A DNA stretch of 64,000 bases from Xanthobacteraceae bacterium (GTDB taxonomy: Bacteria; Pseudomonadota; Alphaproteobacteria; Rhizobiales; Xanthobacteraceae), in contig JALHRD010000001.1 of NCBI GenBank assembly GCA_022841625.1, positions 310,001 to 374,000 of the forward strand, given 5' to 3'. The stretch's first letter is position 1; each line of letters starts with the position of its first letter. Under the pieces are notes generated by a model. It saw only the letters and a list, made by a program, of their open reading frames with translations. It was not told the DNA's origin and did not search any database. Below are positions 1 through 7,726 of the stretch, piece after piece. The translations under genes were made by a program, and so were the position numbers.

Positions 1-854
1 TTCCCCAGGCTCTTGCTCATCTTCTCGCCTTCGACCTGCAAGAAGCCGTTGTGCATCCAGTAATTCGCCATCACCGGCGTTTTGAAACTGCAACGCGATT
101 GCGCGATTTCGTTCTCGTGATGCGGAAACACCAGGTCGACGCCGCCACCATGAATATCGAAGGTCTCGCCGAGATGTTTCCATGACATCGCCGAGCATTC
201 GATGTGCCAACCGGGGCGGCCCGGCGCGGCGATCCCCGACGGCGACGGCCAGGACGGCTCACCTAGCTTTGATGGTTTCCACAACACGAAGTCCATCGGA
301 TCGCGCTTGTAGGGCGCGACCTCGACCCGCGCGCCGGCTGTCATTTCGTCAAGCGAGCGTTTCGCCAGCCGGCCGTAATCCGGCATCGAGGCAACGGCGA
401 ACAGCACGTGGTCCTCGGCGACATAGGCATGTCCAGCCGCGACCAGGCGCTCGATCAGCGTTTTCATTTCCGCGATGTGCTCCGTCGCACGCGGCTCGAC
501 CGTCGGGCGCAGACAACCCAGCGCATCCACGTCCTCGTGGAACTGCCGCTCGGTTTTTTCGGTGACAATCCGGATTGCCTCGTTGAGCGGGAGGTTCGGA
601 TGCTCCTCCGCGGCGCGCGCGTTGATCTTGTCGTCGACGTCGGTGATGTTGCGTACATAAGCGACGTTGGCGGCACCGTAGAGATGCCGCAACAGCCGGA
701 ACAGCACGTCAAACACGATCACCGGTCTTGCATTGCCGATATGGGCGAAATCGTAGACCGTCGGCCCGCAGACATACATGCGCACGCGCGCCGGATCGAG
801 CGGCGTAAACGGCCGCTTCTCGCGCCTGAGCGTATCGTAGAGCCTGAGTTCCAT
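1..854 (-). CDS. cysS: Cysteinyl-tRNA synthetase, N-terminal part (gene runs off the window)
   Basis: Class I aminoacyl-tRNA synthetase that charges tRNA-Cys in the cytoplasm. The 284 visible residues begin [16 protein letters not shown] and include the zinc ligand Cys29 in YVCGPT, the HIGH signature as HIGN at 38-41, a CSAM segment, the [15 protein letters not shown] zinc/adenylate region and KMSKS at 278-282, which lies at the very edge of the window. The anticodon-binding C-terminus (roughly 180 residues in the usual 460-480 residue family) is outside. The start at 854 is the ATG matching the family N-terminus. A hairpin lies upstream at 939-963, so the gene is probably not co-transcribed with the TPR gene behind it. 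Confidence 0.96.
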   Translation of the reverse strand, partial: MELRLYDTLRREKRPFTPLDPARVRMYVCGPTVYDFAHIGNARPVIVFDVLFRLLRHLYGAANVAYVRNITDVDDKINARAAEEHPNLPLNEAIRIVTEKTERQFHEDVDALGCLRPTVEPRATEHIAEMKTLIERLVAAGHAYVAEDHVLFAVASMPDYGRLAKRSLDEMTAGARVEVAPYKRDPMDFVLWKPSKLGEPSWPSPSGIAAPGRPGWHIECSAMSWKHLGETFDIHGGGVDLVFPHHENEIAQSRCSFKTPVMANYWMHNGFLQVEGEKMSKSLG

Positions 855-938
855 GGGACATCCCTGCCCCGCTGGCCGGCGTCCCTGTGTCTCGATCGGA
901 GAAAAGACGGCCGCAGCCAGCGAGTTGCGCTAGCGAAT

Positions 939-963
939 AATCTCGCGGCAAATGCCGCAGATT
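939..963 (-). terminator. Hairpin between the TPR gene and cysS, possible terminator
   Basis: A stem of AATCT plus GCGGCA pairs with TGCCGC plus AGATT around a two-base loop, with one unpaired C. It lies 109 bp past the stop of the TPR gene in its direction of transcription and about 85 bp before cysS. No clean U-run follows, so termination is an inference; it could equally be a structured leader of cysS. Confidence 0.35.
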
Positions 964-1071
964 TGGTTAAGGCCGATCATGCCCCTGACAATGGGGAAGG
1001 CCATGCACAAGGTCAAGTCCGTTCCGGCGGCGCGGTGAACGAACCGCAAGCCGGCCCGGATGGGGCAGCGG

Positions 1072-2307
1072 TCAGTGCGACAGCAGCGGCCCCCGCCCCA
1101 CATCCAGCCCCACCTCGACACGGTTGGTCGAGCCGTCATAGCGCGCCACTCCCGACGTACCGGTATTGAAGACATTGGCGTGCTGGGTCACGACATTGCC
1201 ATTGAACAGGTTGTACTGCACGCCGCCGTCGCCAAAACTCCAATTGGCGGCGCCGGTCGATGGGTTATAGCTGCCCTGGCCACCGATGAACGCCTGGAAC
1301 CCCGCCACCGGCGGCGTCTGAAAGTTCGCCCGCCAGTCGATCCGGCCATTACCCTGCATGACCACGTCGATCGAGCCCCAAGGCGTTGCGATCGAGAAGC
1401 CGGGATCGAGGCCCGGTATCGAAATCCCGAAGCGCGGCACCTGGGCCTCGCAATTATAGCCGGTGGGATAGGGCTTGCCGTCCCGGCAAGCGCTGACCGC
1501 GTCGGCATTGGCCATCTCGCAAGTGACCATCATCACCCGGCCGGTAATGCCTTGCGGACACGCTTTCTTGCAGTTGAATTCGACCTTGCAGGCCGCCGGG
1601 TCGCCCTGCACCGGAATGTTGGCCAGCGACGAACGGCGCGCCATCAGCAGGACGGGATCGGTGGCGTTGATCGCATAGGCCTGCCGCAGCGCCGCCTCCG
1701 CGCCCGTGCGATCGCCGAGCGCGTTCAGCGCCTCGGCGAGGCGCACATGGAAATGCGGCGCGCGACGACCGCCGAGTTGCACCGCCATGCGCAACGACTT
1801 CGCCGCTTCCTCAAGCAAGGCGCGATCGTTGCCGCGCGCCTGCGCAAGCCGCAACAGCGCGGTGCCAAGATTGTGATGCGCGACGCCCGCCTTCGGCATC
1901 AGGCGCGCGGCTTCGCGCTGCAATTCGACCGCCGCCAACAGCTCGGCTTCGGTCGCCCGCGATTTGCCGGCGCTGGTCGCGCCCTCGGCCAGCACAACGC
2001 CAAGCGCGGTGATTGCGCTGGCCCGCGCCGGTTCGCGATCGACCGCCGCGGCATACATCCACGCCGCCGGCGCAAGATGCCGCCGCATCAGCAGGGCATG
2101 ACCATAGCCTTCGGCGGCGGCGGCCGACGGTGACGCGGCTGCGGTCTTGGTCAGCGCCGCGCGATGCGGCTCGCTCAAAACGGCTTCGATCGCGGCTTGC
2201 TGTTTGCGCGCAATCGCCGCCACATCGGCAGCCGCCGACGAAACGGTGACAACCACGCAGCCGATCGGCAGCAACAGACGCGCAATCCTGCTGACGACGT
2301 GCCTCAT
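1072..2307 (-). CDS. Exported TPR-repeat protein with cysteine-containing C-terminal domain, function unknown
   Basis: A 411-residue protein with an N-terminal signal sequence (hydrophobic stretch about residues 8-27, ending SSAAADVAA). Residues about 40-230 are helical repeats of TPR type (ALGVVLAEGATSAG, AHHNLGTALLRLAQA, RLAEALNALGDRTGAEAALR). The last ~180 residues are different in character: cysteines in CKVEFNCKKACPQG, MVTCEM and YNCEAQ, followed by a glycine/asparagine-rich segment that looks like beta structure. The start is supported by AGGAG eight bases before the ATG. I do not recognise the C-terminal domain. The TPR part suggests a periplasmic scaffold or binding role, but no partner is visible nearby. 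Confidence 0.8.
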   Translation of the reverse strand: MRHVVSRIARLLLPIGCVVVTVSSAAADVAAIARKQQAAIEAVLSEPHRAALTKTAAASPSAAAAEGYGHALLMRRHLAPAAWMYAAAVDREPARASAITALGVVLAEGATSAGKSRATEAELLAAVELQREAARLMPKAGVAHHNLGTALLRLAQARGNDRALLEEAAKSLRMAVQLGGRRAPHFHVRLAEALNALGDRTGAEAALRQAYAINATDPVLLMARRSSLANIPVQGDPAACKVEFNCKKACPQGITGRVMMVTCEMANADAVSACRDGKPYPTGYNCEAQVPRFGISIPGLDPGFSIATPWGSIDVVMQGNGRIDWRANFQTPPVAGFQAFIGGQGSYNPSTGAANWSFGDGGVQYNLFNGNVVTQHANVFNTGTSGVARYDGSTNRVEVGLDVGRGPLLSH

Positions 2308-2461
2308 GCGGCAGCTCCTCTGAGCAAACGCAAGATTGTTACCAGAAAACGTCGCGGCGCGCTTGACGATCTGTTAACGGATCGCATGCATATTCGGCAG
2401 TCGCTCCGTTCCGGGGCGCCATCAAGCGCAATCGTAGTCAATCATAATAAAGAGCCCCGCC

Positions 2462-2764
2462 ATGCGCTACTTGCTTGCTGCACTCGTCTTTGCCGCCGCG
2501 TTGTATTTCAATATCTCCGCCCAGGCCGAGCGGCGCATTTTCATCGTCGCCAATAACGCCGACGGTTACGGCATCGACCGCTGCCTCGCGACCGGCGCCG
2601 CCTGCGGAGCCGCCGCGGCAACCGTCTATTGCCGCTCGCGCGATTTCAACCAGGCGACGTCGTATCGCCGGATCGATCCGAGCGAATTCACCGCCGCGAC
2701 CCCGGCGCACGGTTCCGCCTGTCGCGGCTGCGATGAATTCGTCGGCATCGAGTGTGCCCGCTAA
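2462..2764 (+). CDS. Small exported protein, function unknown
   Basis: A 100-residue protein with a clear signal peptide (MRYLLAALVFAAALYF, likely cleavage after SAQA). The mature part is about 80 residues with five to six cysteines (DRCLATGAAC, VYCRS, SACRGCDEFVGIEC), pointing to disulphides in the periplasm. Repeated hydrophobic and cysteine-rich composition and the signal peptide argue that this is a gene rather than a chance frame. It stands alone and its last bases overlap the end of a possible convergent small gene. No function can be assigned. Confidence 0.65.
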   Translation: MRYLLAALVFAAALYFNISAQAERRIFIVANNADGYGIDRCLATGAACGAAAATVYCRSRDFNQATSYRRIDPSEFTAATPAHGSACRGCDEFVGIECAR

Positions 2765-2971
2765 TCGTTCCTGGCAAGCGTGCCCCGATCTCGAACCTCG
2801 CGATCCGTCGCGGCGACCCCTGCCACGACCTTCGAAAGCCGAGGGGCTCCGCCAACGCCATGATTCCAGTGCCGCTTTTCGATTTGACGGTCGAAACCGC
2901 GGTTGCCGCAGGCGCTGCAGGGACTTCCCATCGGCACCGGTGCCGTTGCAGATCGCCCTGACTTCCTTCAT
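2761..2971 (-). pseudogene. Possible small zinc-ribbon protein broken by a one-base shift
   Basis: From the ATG at 2971 the frame reads MKEVRAICNGTGADG and then loses sense. One base over, from an in-frame ATG at 2931, it reads MGSPCSACGNRGFDRQ and continues to a TAG at 2761. Removing a single G near 2928 joins them into CNGTGADG-SPCSACGNRG, which resembles the CxGxG / CxxCGxxG zinc knuckles of DnaJ-like proteins. The joined product would be about 69 residues. The downstream half could also be translated by itself (56 residues). It is convergent with the small exported gene and overlaps its stop. This rests on motif reading only; a chance resemblance is possible. Confidence 0.35.
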
Positions 2972-3024
2972 GTTTCCGTTCCGCGCACCGCCATGAGCAG
3001 GCACCGCGCCCGGAGCGGTAGACA

Positions 3025-3585
3025 ATGACCAATATGGTCAATTCCGACGTGGCCCCCATGGCGGCTCAAGAGGCCAAATCCGGGGCCAAGGACGCCAATG
3101 CCGCCCAAGCGGCCGGCGCCGATTCCTCTGCCGCGCCGCCGATCGCGCTGGAAGCCTTTCTGCCGCACCGCCTCAATGTCCTGTCGAGCCTGGTGTCCCA
3201 GGCGCTGAGTCAGGTCTATTCCAAATATGGCATCGGCATACCCGAATGGCGGGTGCTGGTGAGCCTCGGCCAATTCGGGGTGATGACCGGCAAGGCCATC
3301 GGCGCGCGCACCCATATGCACAAGACCAAGGTCTCGCGCGCGGTGGCCCAGCTTGAGGCGCGCCGCTATGTCGCGCGCAAATCCAATCGCGACGATCTGC
3401 GCGAGGCGTTCCTGTCGCTGACGCCGACCGGTCGCGCAGTCTATGAGGAACTGGCGCCGCGCGCGCGCGACTTCACCGAGAAATTGTCCGAAGTGGTCCC
3501 CACCGCCGATCGCGCTGCCTTCGATCGCGCGGTGGCGCTGTTGACCCAGCGCTCGGCCGAACTCATCGCCAAGGACCAAGGTTAA
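3025..3585 (+). CDS. MarR-family transcriptional regulator
   Basis: A 186-residue winged-helix repressor-type protein. After a 50-residue low-complexity alanine-rich N-terminus the MarR fold begins at about residue 50 (FLPHRLNVLSSLVSQALSQV), with the recognition helix region MHKTKVSRAVAQLEARRYV and the wing KSNRDDLREAFLSLTPTGR (about 108-145). MarR proteins usually bind palindromic operators as dimers and respond to small phenolic or carboxylic ligands. It is followed after nine bases by maleylacetoacetate isomerase, so a role linked to aromatic amino-acid catabolism is plausible but inferred. The long N-terminus is atypical; later in-frame ATGs (codons 4 and 13) are alternative starts. Confidence 0.85.
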   Translation: MTNMVNSDVAPMAAQEAKSGAKDANAAQAAGADSSAAPPIALEAFLPHRLNVLSSLVSQALSQVYSKYGIGIPEWRVLVSLGQFGVMTGKAIGARTHMHKTKVSRAVAQLEARRYVARKSNRDDLREAFLSLTPTGRAVYEELAPRARDFTEKLSEVVPTADRAAFDRAVALLTQRSAELIAKDQG

Positions 3586-3594
3586 GGAGACGCT

Positions 3595-4230
3595 GTGAAA
3601 CTCTATTCGTTTTTCCGCTCGTCGGCGGCGTATCGCGTGCGCATTGCGCTCGCGCTCAAGGGGCTCGCGTTCGAAACCATCGCGATCCATCTGCAAAAGG
3701 ACGGCGGCCAGAATCTCAAGCCCGACTACCGGGCGGTCAATCCGCAGATGCGGGTGCCGACGCTCATGCTCGATTCCGGAGCGCTGCTCACGCAATCCCT
3801 GGCGATTGTCGAATATCTCGACGAGATCCATCCGCAGCCGCCATTGTTGCCGCGCGATGCCCTCGAGCGCGCCAAGGTGCGGGCGCTGGCGCAGCTCATC
3901 GCCTGCGATATTCATCCGCTGAACAACGTGGCGCCGCTGCGCTATCTCAAAAACCAGCTGGGCCAGGACCAGGCCAAGATCGACGCTTGGTATCACCACT
4001 GGGTGATCGCCGGCTTCGACGCGCTCGAAACCATGCTCGGATCGGGCCGCTATTGCTTTGGCGATACCGTGACGCTGGCCGATATCTGCCTGGTGCCACA
4101 GGTCGCCAATGCTCGGCGGTTGAAGGTGCCGCTCGACAAATATCCGAGAATCGTCGCCATTGATGCGGCCTGCGCCAAGCTGCCGGCATTCGACCAAGCG
4201 CGGCCTGAGAATCAACCCGATGCGGAGTAA
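3595..4230 (+). CDS. maiA: Maleylacetoacetate isomerase (zeta-class glutathione S-transferase)
   Basis: Glutathione-dependent isomerase that converts maleylacetoacetate to fumarylacetoacetate in tyrosine/homogentisate degradation. The 211 residues show the thioredoxin-like N-domain with the zeta-class active-site stretch SSAAYRVRIAL (9-19; the family usually has SSxSxR), MRVPTLML with the cis-proline, QSLAIVEYLDE, and the helical C-domain ending with FGDTVTLADICLVPQVANAR. The GTG start at 3595 is set by AAGGAGA at 3584-3590, which overlaps the marR stop, so the two genes are an operon. Homogentisate dioxygenase and fumarylacetoacetase are not in view, so another zeta-class GST role is possible. 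Confidence 0.88.
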   Translation: MKLYSFFRSSAAYRVRIALALKGLAFETIAIHLQKDGGQNLKPDYRAVNPQMRVPTLMLDSGALLTQSLAIVEYLDEIHPQPPLLPRDALERAKVRALAQLIACDIHPLNNVAPLRYLKNQLGQDQAKIDAWYHHWVIAGFDALETMLGSGRYCFGDTVTLADICLVPQVANARRLKVPLDKYPRIVAIDAACAKLPAFDQARPENQPDAE

Positions 4231-4242
4231 AGCAGTTCCTCT

Positions 4243-5109
4243 GTGACATCGCCCCGCCAACTCCTGGTCGTCGTCGCGTGGATGACCGGCACGCTGTTGT
4301 CGTTCTCGGTCATGGCGGTCGCGATCCGCGGGCTGTCGGGCGTTTTGAGCATTCTTGAGATTCTCACGCTGCGCGCCGCGGTCGGGCTCGCGATCATCGG
4401 CGCGGCGATGGCGTTGCGCCCGGAGCTGCGTCTCACCGTCAATACCCGGCGGCTGGGATTGCACCTACTGCGCAACGGCGTGCATTTCGGTTCGCAATAT
4501 TTGTGGGCCTGGAGCCTGCTACTGCTGCCGCTCGCCACGGTCTTCGCGCTTGAATTCACCATGCCGGCCTGGACGATCCTGCTGGCGCCGTTCTTTCTCG
4601 GCGAACGCATGACGCCGAGCCGCATGGGCGCGGTGGTTCTGGGTATTGCCGGCGTCTTGGTGATCGTACGACCCGGCATGGATACTTTCCAACCGGCCGC
4701 CTTGATGGTGCTGGTGGCGGCGCTTGGTTATGCCATCAACATCATCACCACCAAAAAGCTCACCGCCACCGAAAGCACCTTCGCGATTGTATTCTGGATG
4801 AATGCGCTGCAACTCGCCGTCGGCATCGCCGGCGCCGGCGTAAGCTTCGTTGCCGCGATCGAATGGCATCTGGTGCCGCTCATTGTGGGGTTTGGCGCGG
4901 CCGGTTTGTTCGCGCATTTTTGCATGACCAATGCGTTCCGCGCCGGCGATGCCAGTCTTGTGGTCCCGCTCGATTTCATGCGCATCCCGCTGATTGCGGT
5001 GGTCGGCTGGTGGTTTTATGCCGAGCCGCTTGATATCTATGTGTTCGCAGGCGCGGGATTGATTATCACGGGGATCTTGTGGAATCTGCGCAGCGAAACC
5101 CGCCGTTAA
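4243..5109 (+). CDS. EamA/DMT-family membrane transporter
   Basis: A 288-residue inner-membrane protein with about ten hydrophobic segments and the two-fold EamA repeat typical of drug/metabolite exporters (first half ends at a LGIAGVLVIVRPGM motif near residue 145; second half ends AGAGLIITGILWNLRSE). The start is a GTG 12 bases after maiA with only a weak upstream GGAG; no better start is seen. Position at the end of the marR-maiA run suggests export of a related metabolite, but the substrate cannot be read from sequence. Confidence 0.87.
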   Translation: MTSPRQLLVVVAWMTGTLLSFSVMAVAIRGLSGVLSILEILTLRAAVGLAIIGAAMALRPELRLTVNTRRLGLHLLRNGVHFGSQYLWAWSLLLLPLATVFALEFTMPAWTILLAPFFLGERMTPSRMGAVVLGIAGVLVIVRPGMDTFQPAALMVLVAALGYAINIITTKKLTATESTFAIVFWMNALQLAVGIAGAGVSFVAAIEWHLVPLIVGFGAAGLFAHFCMTNAFRAGDASLVVPLDFMRIPLIAVVGWWFYAEPLDIYVFAGAGLIITGILWNLRSETRR

Positions 5110-5288
5110 AGCGTTAACACGGTGCCGGACGCCCGCAGTCAGGGGCGGATGCACACCAAACATAGTATACCTTCACAGTTTGGACACCATTACGCCGCTT
5201 CCTCGTGCTTCCAAATAGCCCAATGCTTCCAAGTAACCTTTGCGTCGCGCGAAACCGCCCGAACCACGAAACCGGAATTGACACGGTG

Positions 5289-6374
5289 ATGCGAAATTTC
5301 CTGCGCAAGCTTGTTCTGGCCGCTGTCGCCGTGACCGCTTGGGCGAGCGCCGCAAACGCGCAGCTGCCACCGCCGCCAGGCGGCGCGCAGCGCAATCCGG
5401 TCTGCCTGCGGCTTGAGAGCCAACTCTCCATGCTCGATCGCGGTCAGGCGACGGACCCCAAACGCGCCGAGCAAATCAAACGCTTCGAGGAAGCCGCGCA
5501 GCGTCAGCAGGTCGAACTCGACCGCCTGTCGGCGCAAGCGCGCCGCGCCGGCTGCGAGGGCCGCGGCTTCTTCGCGCTGTTCGGCAGCCAGCCGCAACAA
5601 TGCGGCCCGATCAACAACCAGATCCAACAGATGCGCGCCAATCTCGACCGCGTGCTGGCCGACCTGCAACGCCTGCAAGGCAATACGGCCGAGCGCGAGG
5701 GCGAACGCCGCGCGATCCTGGCTTCGCTCGGCCAGAACGATTGCGGGCCGCAATATCGCCAATTCGCCAATCGCGGCCTTGGCGGCTTCCTTGAGAATCT
5801 GTTCGGCGGCGGCACCATTATCACGCCGGGGCAGCCACAGACCGGCAGCGGCGATACCTATCGCACGATCTGCGTGCGAACCTGCGACGGATTCTACTTC
5901 CCGATTTCCTACTCGACCACGCCGGCGAGTTTCCCGCAGGACGAGCAGGTCTGCCAGCGCATGTGCCCGGCCGCCGAAGTGGCGCTCTACAGCCACCGCA
6001 ATCCGGGCGAGGACGTTGCCCAGGCGCTCTCGACCGGCGGCCGCAGCTATTCGGAACTGCCGTCGGCCTTCGCCTTCCGCAAGGCGTTCAATCCGTCGTG
6101 CAGTTGCCGCGCACCGGGGCAGACCTGGGCCGATGCGCTCAAACATCTCGACGATAACACCGTCGAACGCGGCGACATTGTCGTGACCGAGGAACAAGCC
6201 AAACTGCTGTCGCTGCCGCTCGATGCGCGCGCCAAGGGCGCCAAGGGCAAAGGTGCGCAGCCAAAGGGCGCCGCGCCGGAGACCCCGTCCGCGACGCCGA
6301 CCGCCGCCAAGCCGCAAAACGGCGACAAGCGCCCGGTGCGTAGCGTCGGCCCGCAATTCCTGCCGGCCAATTGA
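5289..6374 (+). CDS. DUF2865 domain-containing exported protein
   Basis: A 361-residue protein starting MRNFLRKLVLAAVAVTAWAS, a signal peptide cleaved near ANAQ. An upstream in-frame ATG at 5205 would put 28 unlike residues before the signal, so 5289 is chosen. A coiled-coil-like Arg/Gln/Glu-rich region (about 45-130) is followed by the DUF2865 core: TYRTICVRTCDGFYFP, DEQVCQRMCP, EVALYSHRNPGED and PSCSCR. The tail (about 310-361) is a Lys/Ala/Pro-rich linker. This family is found mainly in Hyphomicrobiales; function unknown, periplasmic or envelope location inferred. Confidence 0.88.
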   Translation: MRNFLRKLVLAAVAVTAWASAANAQLPPPPGGAQRNPVCLRLESQLSMLDRGQATDPKRAEQIKRFEEAAQRQQVELDRLSAQARRAGCEGRGFFALFGSQPQQCGPINNQIQQMRANLDRVLADLQRLQGNTAEREGERRAILASLGQNDCGPQYRQFANRGLGGFLENLFGGGTIITPGQPQTGSGDTYRTICVRTCDGFYFPISYSTTPASFPQDEQVCQRMCPAAEVALYSHRNPGEDVAQALSTGGRSYSELPSAFAFRKAFNPSCSCRAPGQTWADALKHLDDNTVERGDIVVTEEQAKLLSLPLDARAKGAKGKGAQPKGAAPETPSATPTAAKPQNGDKRPVRSVGPQFLPAN

Positions 6375-6500
6375 CGCGTTCATTGCTGCGACGATCGGAC
6401 TTTTGCTGCGCGCCCTGCCCGCACGCGCTATAGTAGTGGCTGCATTGACGCACGGAATATGATGGGGGCAACCCGCGTTCCGCCAAAGGGAGGATTTCCG

Positions 6501-7568
6501 ATGCCGCTTCGGGCGCACTACGCCGCAGCATTCGCCCTTGCCACCATGATCGCCGTTGCCGGCCACGATGGTTTCACGCAAGCCGTTACGCCGACCAATG
6601 TGCTGCCCAATCCCTATCGCGCGGTTGAGAACTGGGCGCAGTTGCCCGCCGGCCGCAGCTGGGGATCGACCAGCGCGGTCGATATCGATCCCGACGGCGT
6701 CAGCGTCTGGGTCGCCGAACGCTGCGGCGCGCAAGGTTTCATTCCATTGGCGCGATGGAAAGAAGGGCAACCGTTCAATTGCGCCACATCGACGCTCGAC
6801 CCGATTCTCAAATTCGATGCCTCCGGCCGGCTGGTAAAGAGCTTCGGCGCGGGCCTCAGCATTTTTCCCCACGGCTTGCACGTCGATCGCGACGGCAATG
6901 TGTGGCTGACCGACGGCATCGGCAAAGACGGCAAGGGCCAGCAGGTGCTCAAGTTCAGCCCGGACGGCAAGCTCCTGATGACGCTCGGCAAGGCCGGCAT
7001 TGCCGGCGCCGGCCCTGACACATTCAACGCGCCCTCCGCGGTGCTGGTCGCGCCCAATGGCGACATCTTTGTCGGCGACGGGCACGGCGGCGACACCAAT
7101 GCCCGCATCGTGAAATTTTCCAAGGACGGAAAATTCATCAAGACCTGGGGCAAGCCCGGCGCGGCGCCCGGCGAACTCGACATTCCGCATGCACTGGCGA
7201 TGGATTCGCAGGGCCGCCTGTTTGTCGGCGATCGCAACAACAATCGCATCCAGATTTTCGATCAGGACGGCAAGTTCATTGTCGAATGGAAGCAGTTCAG
7301 CCGGCCAAGCGGACTCTTTATCGACAAAAACGACATTCTCTATGTCGCGGACTCCGAGTCGGAATCGGTACGCAACAGCAATCCGGGCTGGAAGCGTGGC
7401 ATCCGCATCGGCAGTGCGCGCAGCGGCGAAGTGACCGCGTTCATTCCCGATCCGGTGGAGAAAATCGTCGGCACCAGCGCCGCCGAAGGCGTCGCCGCCG
7501 ACGCCATGGGCAATATTTTCGGCGCCGAGGTCGGCCCCAAGCGGCTGATGAAATATGTGAAGAAGTGA
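6501..7568 (+). CDS. Exported NHL-repeat beta-propeller protein
   Basis: A 355-residue protein with a signal peptide (MPLRAHYAAAFALATMIAVA) and then repeated NHL/six-bladed propeller blades: FPHGLHVDRDGNVWLTDG, APSAVLVAPNGDIFVGDG, IPHALAMDSQGRLFVGDR, NNRIQIFDQDGKFI, PSGLFIDKNDILYVADS and AAEGVAADAMGNIFGAE. GGGAGG 7 bases before the ATG at 6501 decides this start over the upstream ATG at 6459. Related propellers include peptidyl-alpha-hydroxyglycine alpha-amidating lyase-like proteins, but catalytic identity cannot be claimed. It stands alone between the DUF2865 gene and nadE. Confidence 0.85.
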   Translation: MPLRAHYAAAFALATMIAVAGHDGFTQAVTPTNVLPNPYRAVENWAQLPAGRSWGSTSAVDIDPDGVSVWVAERCGAQGFIPLARWKEGQPFNCATSTLDPILKFDASGRLVKSFGAGLSIFPHGLHVDRDGNVWLTDGIGKDGKGQQVLKFSPDGKLLMTLGKAGIAGAGPDTFNAPSAVLVAPNGDIFVGDGHGGDTNARIVKFSKDGKFIKTWGKPGAAPGELDIPHALAMDSQGRLFVGDRNNNRIQIFDQDGKFIVEWKQFSRPSGLFIDKNDILYVADSESESVRNSNPGWKRGIRIGSARSGEVTAFIPDPVEKIVGTSAAEGVAADAMGNIFGAEVGPKRLMKYVKK

Positions 7569-7726
7569 CATCGTCTGTGAAGCAGAACCTTGGGCGCCGG
7601 GGCCTCGATCTACGCTAACGGCGAATCGCGACGGTCGTTGTTGCGCCCTCCCCCTCGCGGGGCACAATAACAACCGCTGCCGCTCGCGGCTAAGTTTCGG
7701 GTATTCACGCTTCCGACGCAGTCAGA

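Noticed and set aside
2968-4464. A 498-codon minus-strand frame
   Set aside because: It is a mirror frame of marR, maiA and the EamA gene, rich in Arg/His/Gln as GC-rich antisense frames are.
5173-5370. Small minus-strand frame with repeated YLEA near the DUF2865 gene
   Set aside because: Only a short repeat of TACTTGGAAGC-like sequence; most of the frame is antisense to the signal peptide of the DUF2865 gene.
5190-7673. An 827-codon minus-strand frame
   Set aside because: Antisense shadow of the DUF2865 and NHL genes; it covers both genes and the gap between, with no known domain.
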